The notes beneath the pieces were generated by a model. That model worked only from the letters and a program-made list of their open reading frames with translations, had not been told where the DNA came from and made no database searches. Shown here one piece after another: positions 50,414 through 58,554 of a stretch of 64,000 nt of DNA (position 1 is the stretch's first letter; each line of letters begins with the position of its first letter). The position numbers and the translations under genes are program-made. The stretch is from NCBI RefSeq assembly GCF_900110925.1, contig NZ_FOFP01000012.1:1-64000 (forward strand), written 5' to 3'. This DNA comes from Pseudomonas cuatrocienegasensis (GTDB taxonomy: Bacteria; Pseudomonadota; Gammaproteobacteria; Pseudomonadales; Pseudomonadaceae).

Positions 50414-50439
50414 ACAAAGCGGGCCGTAGCCCGCTTTGT
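50414..50439 (-). terminator. Hairpin after the betaine-binding protein gene
   Basis: ACAAAGCGGGC pairs perfectly with GCCCGCTTTGT, 4-base loop, 22 bases past the stop on the minus strand. The T tract is weak. Confidence 0.7.
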
Positions 50440-50460
50440 GTGTAACGCGAGTGCCTCGGC

Positions 50461-51312
50461 TTATTTAAGCCATTCAGCGACGCGCTCTGGGTTTTTGGCG
50501 ATCCAGTCTTTGGCGGCGTCTTCCGGTTTGGCGCCCTCGCGGATGGCGAGCATCACGGCGCCGACTTCTTCGCCGCTCCAGGAGATTTTCTTGAGGAACG
50601 CGGCGGCTTCCGGTGCCTTGGTGGTCAGGGCCGGGTTGGCTACGGTGTCGACGTGTTCGTCATCGCCGAAGACTTTTTTCGGGTCTTCGAGGAAGCGCAG
50701 GTTCCACTTGGCGAACATCCAGTGTGGGATCCAGCCGGTGACGACGATGGCTTTTTTGTCGCGTTCGGCGCGGGTCAGGGCGGTGGCCATGGCCGGGCCG
50801 GAGCTTGGCATCAGTTTGATGCTGGCCAGGTTGTATTCCTTGATGGCCTCTTCGGTGCGGCGCATGACGCCGGCGCCGGCGTCTATGCCGGTGATTTTGC
50901 CGTCGAAGTCTTTGGCGTAGGTTTCCAGGTCGGCGATGGTTTTCGCTTCGACGTAGTCAGGCACGATCAGGCCGATTTTCGCGCCGGCGTAGTTGGTGCC
51001 GAGTACTTCGACCTTGTCTTTGAGTTTCTCGAAGTATTCACCGTGGGTGGCGGGCAGCCAGGCGGAGAGGGTGGCGTCGAGGTCGCCGCGGGCCACACCT
51101 TGCCACATGATGGCCGGCTCTACCGCTTGCAGGGTGACTTTGTAGCCGAGGCGGGTGGTGAGGATTTCGCCGGCGACGTGGGTGACCGCAACGCTGTCGT
51201 CCCAGCCGTTGACGTAGCCGATCTTCAGTTCTGGTTTGTCTGCGGCCATGACGGTGGACATGCCAAGCGCCAGGGCGGCGGCGCTAAGGCAGAGGGTTTT
51301 GAGTGTACGCAT
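50461..51312 (-). CDS. Glycine betaine-type ABC substrate-binding protein (OpuAC/BetX-like)
   Basis: 283 residues. Signal peptide MRTLKTLCLSAAALALGMSTVMA. OpuAC fold: LKIGYVNGWDDSVAVTHVAGEIL, IMWQGVARGDLDATLSAWLP, GIDAGAGVMRRTEEAI and IVVTGWIPHWMFAKW, where the Trp residues form the quaternary-amine cage. It is the least like the other two binding proteins here. A terminator hairpin (51601-51628) and a REP pair separate it from the transporter operon, so it is probably expressed separately and may serve the same permease. Confidence 0.9.
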   Translation of the reverse strand: MRTLKTLCLSAAALALGMSTVMAADKPELKIGYVNGWDDSVAVTHVAGEILTTRLGYKVTLQAVEPAIMWQGVARGDLDATLSAWLPATHGEYFEKLKDKVEVLGTNYAGAKIGLIVPDYVEAKTIADLETYAKDFDGKITGIDAGAGVMRRTEEAIKEYNLASIKLMPSSGPAMATALTRAERDKKAIVVTGWIPHWMFAKWNLRFLEDPKKVFGDDEHVDTVANPALTTKAPEAAAFLKKISWSGEEVGAVMLAIREGAKPEDAAKDWIAKNPERVAEWLK

Positions 51313-51439
51313 TTTTGGGTGTGCTCCATCAGTGAGTGGCAGTTCGTAAAGGGTTACTGGCTCGTTCTGACTGCGGGCCTTGCGGTGCTAGCCGTGGGTG
51401 ACGGCGGAGGCCTTTTTTCGAGGTGATGCATGGGGCGGT

Positions 51440-51500
51440 TGTAGGAGCGAATTTATTCGCGAAGGGATTGCGAATATCGCGAATAAATTCGCTCCTACAG
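51440..51500. repeat. REP inverted pair (BIME)
   Basis: GTAGGAGCGAATTTATTCGC, short spacer, then the inverted copy GCGAATAAATTCGCTCCTAC. It lies between two binding-protein genes. Confidence 0.85.
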
Positions 51501-51600
51501 GGGTGTGTCACCCAGGCATCACCTTTTTCAACGCGCAGTCGCCCCCGCACTGGCGGCCGAAGCCACCAGCGTTGTGCTGCGGTAGGGAAGCGACTAGCGC

Positions 51601-51628
51601 TGCCCGCCGAGTGTTGGCTCGGCGGGCA
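51601..51628 (-). terminator. Rho-independent-like hairpin after the choline-type binding protein
   Basis: TGCCCGCCGAG pairs perfectly with CTCGGCGGGCA, 6-base loop, 12 bases past the stop. It has no strong T tract on the minus strand. Confidence 0.65.
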
Positions 51629-51640
51629 GGTCAGGCTGGT

Positions 51641-52585
51641 TTAGAGCCCGACGTGTTTCTTCACGGCGGCAATGCCGTCCTGGCCGTCGAAGGTGGTGAC
51701 GCCGGCCAGCCATTGTTCGAGGATCTGCGGGTTGGCTTTGATCCAGTTGCGAGCAACGGTCTGCGGGTCTTCCTTCTCCAGCACTTTTTCCATCAGCTGG
51801 CTTTCGATCTCGACGCTGAACTGCAGGTTGTTCAGCAGTTTGCCGACGTTGGCGCAGCGTGCCTGGTAGTCCGACGGGACCACGGTGTAAACCTTGGCGG
51901 CGCCGAAGTCCGGGCCGAAGACGTCATCGCCACCGGACAGGTAGGTGATGTCGTACTGGGTGTTCATCGGGTGTGGGGCCCAGCCGAGGAAGACCACCGG
52001 CTCTTTGCGCTTCACCGCGCGGGAGATCTGCACCAGCATGCCGGCTTCGCTGGACTCGACCATGCGGAAGCCGCCGAGGCCGTACTGGTCACCCTTGATC
52101 ATGCCTTCGATCAGCAGGTTGCCGTCGTTGCCCGGTTCGATGCCGTAGATCTTGCCGCCGAGCTGGTCCTTGAACTTGGCGATGTCCTGGAAGCTTTTCA
52201 GGCCCGCTTCAGCTGCGTAGGTCGGGACGGCGAGGGTGTACTTGGCGCCTTCGAGGTTGGGTTTTTCCAGCACCTTGACGCCGTCGTTCTTGAGGAAGGG
52301 TTCGATGACGGCGTCCATCGACGGCGCCCAGTAGCCGAGGAAGACGTCGATCTGGCCTTTCTGCACGCCGGTAAAGGCGATCGGTACCGAAGCCATGATC
52401 TTTTTCGGCTGGTAGCCCAGGCCTTCGCTGAGGGTCATGGCGACGCCAGTGGTGGCAGCAATGTCGGCCCAGCCAATCTCCGCGAAGCGCACCTGTTGGC
52501 AGCTCGCCGGTTCAGCGGCCATGGCGCCCTGCGCCAGTGCGCAGGACAGCAGGCCTATGGCGGCGGTGGTCTTGATCATTTTCAT
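51641..52585 (-). CDS. Choline/betaine ABC substrate-binding protein (ChoX/CbcX-like)
   Basis: 314 residues. Signal peptide MKMIKTTAAIGLLSCALAQGAMA. ChoX features: CQQVRFAEIGWADIAATTGVA, DVFLGYWAPSMD, IYGIEPGNDGNLLIEGM and VVFLGWAPHPMN. The aromatic residues of the ligand box are in these motifs. It is paralogous to the protein at 55459-56373. It follows the permease gene by 29 bases, in the order ATPase, permease, binding protein, which differs from cbcXWV order. Confidence 0.9.
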   Translation of the reverse strand: MKMIKTTAAIGLLSCALAQGAMAAEPASCQQVRFAEIGWADIAATTGVAMTLSEGLGYQPKKIMASVPIAFTGVQKGQIDVFLGYWAPSMDAVIEPFLKNDGVKVLEKPNLEGAKYTLAVPTYAAEAGLKSFQDIAKFKDQLGGKIYGIEPGNDGNLLIEGMIKGDQYGLGGFRMVESSEAGMLVQISRAVKRKEPVVFLGWAPHPMNTQYDITYLSGGDDVFGPDFGAAKVYTVVPSDYQARCANVGKLLNNLQFSVEIESQLMEKVLEKEDPQTVARNWIKANPQILEQWLAGVTTFDGQDGIAAVKKHVGL

Positions 52586-52614
52586 CTGCGGTTCCCTGTG
52601 AAGTGAAAAAATGT

Positions 52615-53493
52615 TTACTGGCGCTGCAGTTTGCCGCTGAACCAGGCAACGATGCCGCTGCGGGCGGTCTGCTTGGTGCCAAAACTTTCAGTGATGCGGT
52701 CGAGGATGATCGCCAGCAAAACCACGGCCATGCCGCTCTCGAAGCCTAGACCGATGTCCAGGCGCTGGATACTCGCCAGCACATCGTTGCCCAGGCCACC
52801 GGCGCCGACCATGGAGGCGATGATCACCATCGACAGGGCCATCATGATGGTCTGGTTGACCCCGGCCATGATCGACGGCATGGCATTGGGCAGTTGTACC
52901 TTGAACAGCAGTTGGCGGCTGGTGCAGCCGAAGGACTGGCCGGCCTCGACGATTTCCTTGTTGACCTGGCGAATCCCCAGGCTGGTCAGGCGCACCGCCG
53001 GCGGCATGGCGAAGATCACCGTAGCGATGATGCCGGGCACGCGGCCGAGGCCGAAGAGCATGGCCGCCGGGATCAGGTAGACGAACGCCGGCATGGTCTG
53101 CATAAAGTCGAGGATCGGTCGGGTGATCATCGCTACGCGCTCGCTCTTGGCCGCCCAGATACCCAGGGGGATACCGAGCAGCAGGCTGATCAGCGTGGCG
53201 GAGAAGGTCAGGCCGAGGGTAACCACGGTCTGCTCCCAGAAGCCGGTCATGACGATGAGGATGAACGACACCGCGGTGAAGGCGGCGAAGCGCAAGCCGA
53301 TGCGCCAGACGCCGAGGCCGACGAAGATGGCAATCAGCAGCCAGGCTGGCGGCAGCATGAGCAGGGCTTCGATGGCTTCGGAGAAGCCGGCGACCACGCT
53401 GCCGATGCTGTCGAAGGCGCCGCTGTAGTTGTCCAGCAGGTGCTGCACCACGTCGTTGACCCAGCTGCCCAGGTCGAGCTTTTTGTCACTCAT
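52615..53493 (-). CDS. Quaternary-amine ABC transporter permease (ProW/CbcW-like)
   Basis: 292 residues, about seven membrane helices. N-terminal LGSWVNDVVQHLLDNYSGAFD is the ProW-type periplasmic/amphipathic part. The conserved permease loop reads EAGQSFGCTSRQLLFKVQLP, and IMAGVNQTIMMALSMVIIASMVGAGGLG is the ProW signature. It overlaps the ATPase gene by 8 bases (53486-53493), so it is tightly coupled to it. Confidence 0.92.
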   Translation of the reverse strand: MSDKKLDLGSWVNDVVQHLLDNYSGAFDSIGSVVAGFSEAIEALLMLPPAWLLIAIFVGLGVWRIGLRFAAFTAVSFILIVMTGFWEQTVVTLGLTFSATLISLLLGIPLGIWAAKSERVAMITRPILDFMQTMPAFVYLIPAAMLFGLGRVPGIIATVIFAMPPAVRLTSLGIRQVNKEIVEAGQSFGCTSRQLLFKVQLPNAMPSIMAGVNQTIMMALSMVIIASMVGAGGLGNDVLASIQRLDIGLGFESGMAVVLLAIILDRITESFGTKQTARSGIVAWFSGKLQRQ

Positions 53494-54691
53494 GGGTTTC
53501 TCCCTGCAGGCGGGTCAGCAGGCGGCCCTTGCTGATGGCGCCACAGTAGTGGCCAGCGTGGTCGATCACCGGGATCGGTCCTTCGTTGTCCACCAGGCGG
53601 TTTATCACCTGGTCCAGGGGCATGTCTTCGCGCACCGGGTCGATGTTTTTCAGCACCTGGCTGTCGAGGCCGCAGGTTTCGCCGCCCTCGACCAGCAGGG
53701 CGATCTTCTCCAGGCTGATCGAGCCCTTGAAGTTGTTGTCCTCGTCGACGACAAAGGCGTAGTGCTTGTCCAGCGCCTGCAGCTCCTGGCACACGGTCTG
53801 GGCATCCGGCGCTTTGCCGTTGTGCACGTAGAGCGGCACGCTGTCGGCCATCAACTGGCCGGCGGTGAGGTAGCGGCTGGTGTCGACGGTGTCAAAGAAG
53901 TTGCGCACGTAGTCGTTGGCCGGGTTGTCGATCAACTCCTGCGGGGTGCCGACCTGGATCAGCTTGCCGCCTTCCATGATGCCGATACGGGTGCCGATGC
54001 GCATGGCTTCTTCGATGTCGTGGGAGACGAAGATGATGGTGCGGCGGTGGGTCTTCTGCAGCTCCAGCAGCACGTCCTGCATCTCGCGGCGCTTGAGCGG
54101 GTCGAGGGCGGAGAAGGCCTCGTCCATGATGATCATCGAGGGGTCCACGGCCAGGGCGCGGGCCAGGCCGACGCGCTGCTGCATGCCGCCGGACAACTCG
54201 TGGGGGTACTTGTGGGCGAAGGTGTCGAGGCCCACTTGCTTGAGCACTTCCATGGCGCGCTGCTCGCGCTCCTTCTTGCTCTTGCCGGCCACTTCGAGGC
54301 CGAAGGCGGCGTTGTCCAGCACGGTGCGCGAGGGCATCAGGGCGAAAGACTGGAAGACCATGCTCATGTCGCGCCGACGCAAATCGATGAGTTGCGCGGT
54401 GGGCAGCTTGGCGACGTTCTGCCCGTCAATGAAGACGTTACCGCCGCTCGGTTCGACCAGGCGGTTGATCAGGCGAATCAAGGTGGATTTGCCGGAGCCG
54501 GAGAGGCCCATAAGCACGAAGATTTCGCCTTCCTCGACGCTGAATGACACGTCGCTGACGCCGATCACCGCGCCTTTTTCGGCGAGGATGCGGTCTTTGC
54601 TCCAGCCCTGCTTGAGCAGGTCGATGGCTTCTTGTGGCTGTGGGCCGAAAACCTTGTAGAGGTTTTCGACCACGATTTTTCCAGACTGCAT
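53486..54691 (-). CDS. Quaternary-amine ABC transporter ATPase with CBS domains (ProV/CbcV-like)
   Basis: 401 residues from ATG 54691 (MQSGKIVVENLYKVFG). Walker A GLSGSGKST, signature LSGGMQQR, Walker B MIIMDEAFSALDP, H-loop VSHDIEEA. Two CBS domains in the C-terminal part (about 280-395, LYVHNGKAPDAQTV, IPVIDHAGHYCGAISKGRLL). CBS domains in this family sense ionic strength (known for OpuA). It is first of the operon; the 767-base gap upstream should hold its promoter. Confidence 0.93.
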   Translation of the reverse strand: MQSGKIVVENLYKVFGPQPQEAIDLLKQGWSKDRILAEKGAVIGVSDVSFSVEEGEIFVLMGLSGSGKSTLIRLINRLVEPSGGNVFIDGQNVAKLPTAQLIDLRRRDMSMVFQSFALMPSRTVLDNAAFGLEVAGKSKKEREQRAMEVLKQVGLDTFAHKYPHELSGGMQQRVGLARALAVDPSMIIMDEAFSALDPLKRREMQDVLLELQKTHRRTIIFVSHDIEEAMRIGTRIGIMEGGKLIQVGTPQELIDNPANDYVRNFFDTVDTSRYLTAGQLMADSVPLYVHNGKAPDAQTVCQELQALDKHYAFVVDEDNNFKGSISLEKIALLVEGGETCGLDSQVLKNIDPVREDMPLDQVINRLVDNEGPIPVIDHAGHYCGAISKGRLLTRLQGETHE

Positions 54692-55458
54692 GGGAGTGTT
54701 CCCCTTCAGTACACAACCAGCCCCGTGATGCACGCCCCGACGTACGCAAACCGCGCATCCATCAGGTACTGCCCCCGGTTCTGCCTGTGTGGGTGTTTAC
54801 GTGGTTCGAGATTAATCCGACGGTTTGGACAGCGTTCTGCTGGACAGCGTGGCGTGATCGGTCAGGCACACAGCGAGTGGCACGACGCAGCTCCTGACGG
54901 AGTACTGGCGTGGACATGATGAGCGGATAGACGAACCTTGCGTTGCCGTGGTGCAAACTGCTTTCCAAACCCTCTGGCAGTGTTACGAAACCCAGTCCCT
55001 GGGAATTTCACACCTCACTCCGAGGTGCGCGTACATCCGAAATTTCTTGTTCGACGCAGTCCGTGGCGGCTGCGCATTTATCTGTTCTTCGGTCCGGGGC
55101 GGTGAGCCCTGGTCTGTCGACCCTGCGGGTTGATCGGAGCGGGTTCTGCGCGGTGCCGGGTGGTGCGGATCCTTGAATTCGCGACCGCCTGGCGGCGTCT
55201 GTGCCCTGCTCTGCAATCGACCTGTTTTCGACAGCGACGAAATCGGCTGACTCAACGATATAGTCTTCGAACCGTCGCAATTGTCGGTTTGCGACGTTGA
55301 CGTGTTACGCGACGACATACGGCCAGCCGGAAAAAACCATAACAGATAATTACCCCCCTTGGCCAAGGCGCAAAGCCGCGCCGGCCGTGGTTTGGCGCCT
55401 GCTGATCGGGCGCAGCGGTAGAGCTGGCGGGGGCTGTGGCGAGGCGATAAACGCTTGA
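54692..55458. other. Long gap upstream of the quaternary-amine ABC operon
   Basis: 767 bases without a convincing gene. The only frames are short and unrelated to known families. It is the leader of the ATPase-permease-binding protein operon, and is a reasonable place for activator (GbdR) sites, which I cannot pinpoint by eye. Confidence 0.5.
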
Positions 55459-56373
55459 TCAGTTTTGCCCAACCGGGCTGCCATCACGCCGAGTGACGCC
55501 CACAAGCCAGCTCGCGCGGGCTTGCGGATTGGCCTTGAGCCAGGCTTTGGCCTCGCGGCGAGGGTTGGTGCTCTGGTTGAGAATGGCGCCCATCAGGTGG
55601 TTTTCCATCTCCAGGCTAAAGCGCAGATTGCGCAGCAGGCGGCCGATGTTCGGGCATTGCTCGGCGTAACCGGCACGCACATTGGTGTAGACGGTGGCGC
55701 CGCCGAAGTCGGGCCCGAAGTAGTCGTCCCCGCCGGCCAGGTATTGCATCTCGAACTGGTTGTTCATCGGATGCGGCGCCCAGCCGAGAAATACCACCCA
55801 CTGGCGCAGGTGCTCGGCGCGTTTGACCTGGGCGAGCATGCTCGCTTCGCTGGACTCGACCAGGGTAAAGCTGCCGAGGCCAAAGGCGTTCTTGTCGATC
55901 ATCGACTGAATCAGCTTGTTGCCGTCGTTGCCCGGCTCGATGCCATAGAGCTTGCCGCCCAGCTCCTTGTGATAGCGCGCCAGATCAGCGAAGTCGCGTA
56001 CGCCGCCGTCGTAGGCCGCCTTGTTGACGGCCAGGGTGTACTTGGCGCCCTCCAGGTTGGCGCCCAGGGTTTGTACGCTGGCGTTGTCCAGATAGGGGCG
56101 AATGTCCGCCTCCATGCTCGGCATCCAGTTACCGAGGAACACGTCGATCTGCTTCTCCTGCAGCGCCTTGTACGTCTGCGGGACAGACAGTCGCTTGACC
56201 TGGGTGCGATAGCCCAGCTCGCTGAGCAGCACCCGGGCGACGGCCGTAGTGGCGGTAATGTCGGTCCAGCCCACATCGGCGAAGCGCACCTGATCGCACT
56301 CGGCGGGGTCTGCGGCCCAGGCGGTGGAGGTGGCGAGGGCGGTGGCCAACAGCAGGTTGAGGTGTCGGTTCAT
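55459..56373 (-). CDS. Second ChoX/CbcX-like choline ABC substrate-binding protein
   Basis: 304 residues. Signal peptide MNRHLNLLLATALATSTAWA. It shares motif after motif with the protein at 51641: CDQVRFADVGWTDITATTAVA, DVFLGNWMPSMEADIRPYL, LYGIEPGNDGNKLIQSM, VVFLGWAPHPMN. It is next to sdaB, the place where I recall cbcX in P. aeruginosa. It has no transporter subunits directly attached; they lie 767 bases downstream. Ligand differences cannot be inferred with confidence. Confidence 0.9.
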   Translation of the reverse strand: MNRHLNLLLATALATSTAWAADPAECDQVRFADVGWTDITATTAVARVLLSELGYRTQVKRLSVPQTYKALQEKQIDVFLGNWMPSMEADIRPYLDNASVQTLGANLEGAKYTLAVNKAAYDGGVRDFADLARYHKELGGKLYGIEPGNDGNKLIQSMIDKNAFGLGSFTLVESSEASMLAQVKRAEHLRQWVVFLGWAPHPMNNQFEMQYLAGGDDYFGPDFGGATVYTNVRAGYAEQCPNIGRLLRNLRFSLEMENHLMGAILNQSTNPRREAKAWLKANPQARASWLVGVTRRDGSPVGQN

Positions 56374-56535
56374 CGGCGTTTCCCAGGTCCGTGTGTGAGC
56401 GTACCTGCCGGGCAGCCGGCTGCCCTGGCGAGGCGTCAGCGGCCGATCATGCCCAGCCTTGCGCGCGGCTGACTATCGAGTGGGTCGCAAGCTGAACGGT
56501 TTTGTCGTGGTGAGCGTCGGTATGCAGCCCGCTCA

Positions 56536-56605
56536 GTAGCCTGGGTTGAGCGCAGCGATACCCAGGAAAGATGCCCCGGGTGTCGCTGCGCTCGACCCAG
56601 GCTAC
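56536..56605. repeat. REP pair, GTAGCCTGGGT family
   Basis: GTAGCCTGGGTTGAGCGCAG on the left and inverted CTGCGCTCGACCCAGGCTAC on the right, in the divergent gap between the binding-protein gene and sdaB. Confidence 0.75.
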
Positions 56606-56749
56606 GTTACAAGGCCGTTGTCGACCGCTGACGGCGTTGGGCATGAGTGAGTCGGTGTGGGGCCTGTGGGCGGCGTGAAAACCCTGATGATGCGTGCATA
56701 ACGAGAGCCCGTGCGCGGGCCGGCATTCCCACCACATCAGGAGACCGTT

Positions 56750-58129
56750 GTGGCAATTAGCGTATTCGACTTGTTCAAGATCGGCATTGGTCCGTCCAGC
56801 TCCCACACCGTTGGCCCGATGCGCGCAGCGGCGTTGTTCGTCGGCGCATTGCGCGAGCGCCGTTTGCTGGAGCGCACCGCGCGGGTGCAAGTGCGCCTGT
56901 ACGGCTCGCTGTCGGCCACGGGCGTGGGCCACGGCAGCGACCGCGCGGTGATCATGGGGCTGATGGGCGATTGGCCGGACCAGATCGATCCGGCCGAAAT
57001 CGAGCCGCGTATTGCCCTGCTGCTCGAGCGCAATGAGCTGCTTCTGGGGGGCGAGCGGGCGCTACCCTTCGTCTGGGCACACGACATGCAACTGCTCGAC
57101 GAGAACCTGCCCTACCACCCCAACGCCATGACCCTGGGCGCGTTCGGCGAGGGCGGCGAGCTGTTGCACGAGAACACCTATTACTCGGTCGGTGGTGGCT
57201 TTGTTGTGGACGCCGAGCAGGCCGCCACCGGCCAGCTGGATCAGGATCACACGCGTCTGCCGTACGACTTCGACAGCGCCGAGCAGCTGTTGCAGCTGTG
57301 TAAGGCCAATAACCTGCGTATCTCCGAGCTGATGATGGCCAACGAAAAGGCCTGGCGCAGCGAAGCGGAAATCCGCAGTGGCCTGATGCGCCTGTGGCAG
57401 GCGATGCGTGACTGCGTGGAGCAGGGCCTGAAGCACGAAGGCATCCTGCCCGGCGGGCTCAACGTCAAACGCCGCGCCGCCAAGCTGCACCGCAGCCTGC
57501 AGGAAATGAGCAAACCCAATGTGATCGGCTCGACCCTGAGCGGCATGGAGTGGGTCAACCTGTTCGCCCTGGCGGTGAACGAGGAAAACGCCGCCGGCGG
57601 ACGCATGGTCACCGCGCCAACCAATGGCGCCGCTGGCATCATCCCGGCGGTGCTGCACTACTACGTGCGCTTCAGCCCGGCAGTGAGCGAGGCCAATGTG
57701 GTCGACTACCTGCTGGCGGCTGCGGCCATCGGTATTTTGTGCAAAAAGAACGCGTCCATCTCCGGAGCCGAAGTCGGTTGCCAGGGCGAGGTCGGCTCGG
57801 CCTGTGCCATGGCCGCGGCGGGGCTGGCTGAGATTCTGGGTGCCAGCCCTGGGCAGGTGGAGAATGCCGCCGAGATCGGCCTGGAGCACAACCTGGGGCT
57901 GACCTGCGATCCGGTCGGTGGGCTGGTTCAGGTGCCTTGTATCGAGCGCAACGCCATCGCGGCGGTGAAGGCGATCAACGCCGCGCAGATGGCCCTGCGC
58001 GGCGACGGTGAGCATTTCATCTCGCTGGATCGGGTGATCCGCACCATGCGCGACACCGGCGCCGATATGCACGACAAATACAAGGAAACCTCCCGCGGCG
58101 GTCTGGCGGTCAGCGCTATCGAGTGCTGA
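56750..58129 (+). CDS. sdaB: L-serine ammonia-lyase (serine dehydratase)
   Basis: 459 residues from GTG 56750 (VAISVFDLFKIGIGPSSSHT), chosen for the AGGAGACC site just before it. Single-chain form: beta domain with the SSSHTVGP motif and alpha domain with TAPTNGAAGIIPAVL and CKKNASISGAEVGCQGEVGSACAMAAAGL, whose cysteines hold the labile [4Fe-4S]. It converts L-serine to pyruvate and ammonia, the last step after sarcosine/glycine-to-serine metabolism. Adjacent to gbdR. Confidence 0.95.
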   Translation: MAISVFDLFKIGIGPSSSHTVGPMRAAALFVGALRERRLLERTARVQVRLYGSLSATGVGHGSDRAVIMGLMGDWPDQIDPAEIEPRIALLLERNELLLGGERALPFVWAHDMQLLDENLPYHPNAMTLGAFGEGGELLHENTYYSVGGGFVVDAEQAATGQLDQDHTRLPYDFDSAEQLLQLCKANNLRISELMMANEKAWRSEAEIRSGLMRLWQAMRDCVEQGLKHEGILPGGLNVKRRAAKLHRSLQEMSKPNVIGSTLSGMEWVNLFALAVNEENAAGGRMVTAPTNGAAGIIPAVLHYYVRFSPAVSEANVVDYLLAAAAIGILCKKNASISGAEVGCQGEVGSACAMAAAGLAEILGASPGQVENAAEIGLEHNLGLTCDPVGGLVQVPCIERNAIAAVKAINAAQMALRGDGEHFISLDRVIRTMRDTGADMHDKYKETSRGGLAVSAIEC

Positions 58130-58417
58130 GTGAGTTGAACCGGTTTCGCTCACGCTGCCAGCTTTTGGTGCGCGGTTATTCCATGCCGGGCCGGTCGCCC
58201 TATTACCGCGTTGTGCGACCGGTGGTTCCCGCTGTGACCGCTCGTCCGTTACCGTCCAGTTTGGCACCGGTAGCGGGGGTTACAGGTGCCGAACAGGGCG
58301 GTGCTACCGAAATGCTCAGGTGCCCGTGGCGAGCGGTCCGCTGTCGCAAACAGAACACTTTCGTCGCCCTGGGGGTATGCAGCTGCGACGCGGCGCCCAG
58401 CCCTGCGACGGTTTTTG

Positions 58418-58435
58418 ATTGAACGTCCAATCATT
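58418..58435. promoter_or_regulatory. BetI-like operator upstream of gbdR
   Basis: TGATTGAACGTCCAATCA is a perfect dyad: TGATTG pairs with CAATCA. It shares 13 of 16 bases (58419-58434) with the sequences upstream of betI and betB. It lies about 120 bases before the gbdR ATG. Binding by BetI is inference. Confidence 0.5.
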
Positions 58436-58554
58436 CTAGGCATGACCTTTGCGTTGGCATTGCTCACAGGCTGGGAGCGGTCGCTCACCAGCTCTAATAA
58501 AGGGGCCATAACTAAGGCTCCACACCGTGTATTGCCTAGCGTGAGGTTCCACCT

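Larger units (their letters stand above)
49873..50460. other. Gap at the integrase-proximal side of the array
   Basis: About 590 bases with no convincing gene. This is where attI, the cassette promoter and a divergent intI would be expected. Short frames (49873-50094, 49904-50281, 50133-50321) match nothing I know. A REP pair lies at 50344-50392 and a hairpin at 50414-50439. No attI or integrase remnant can be identified with confidence. Confidence 0.5.
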
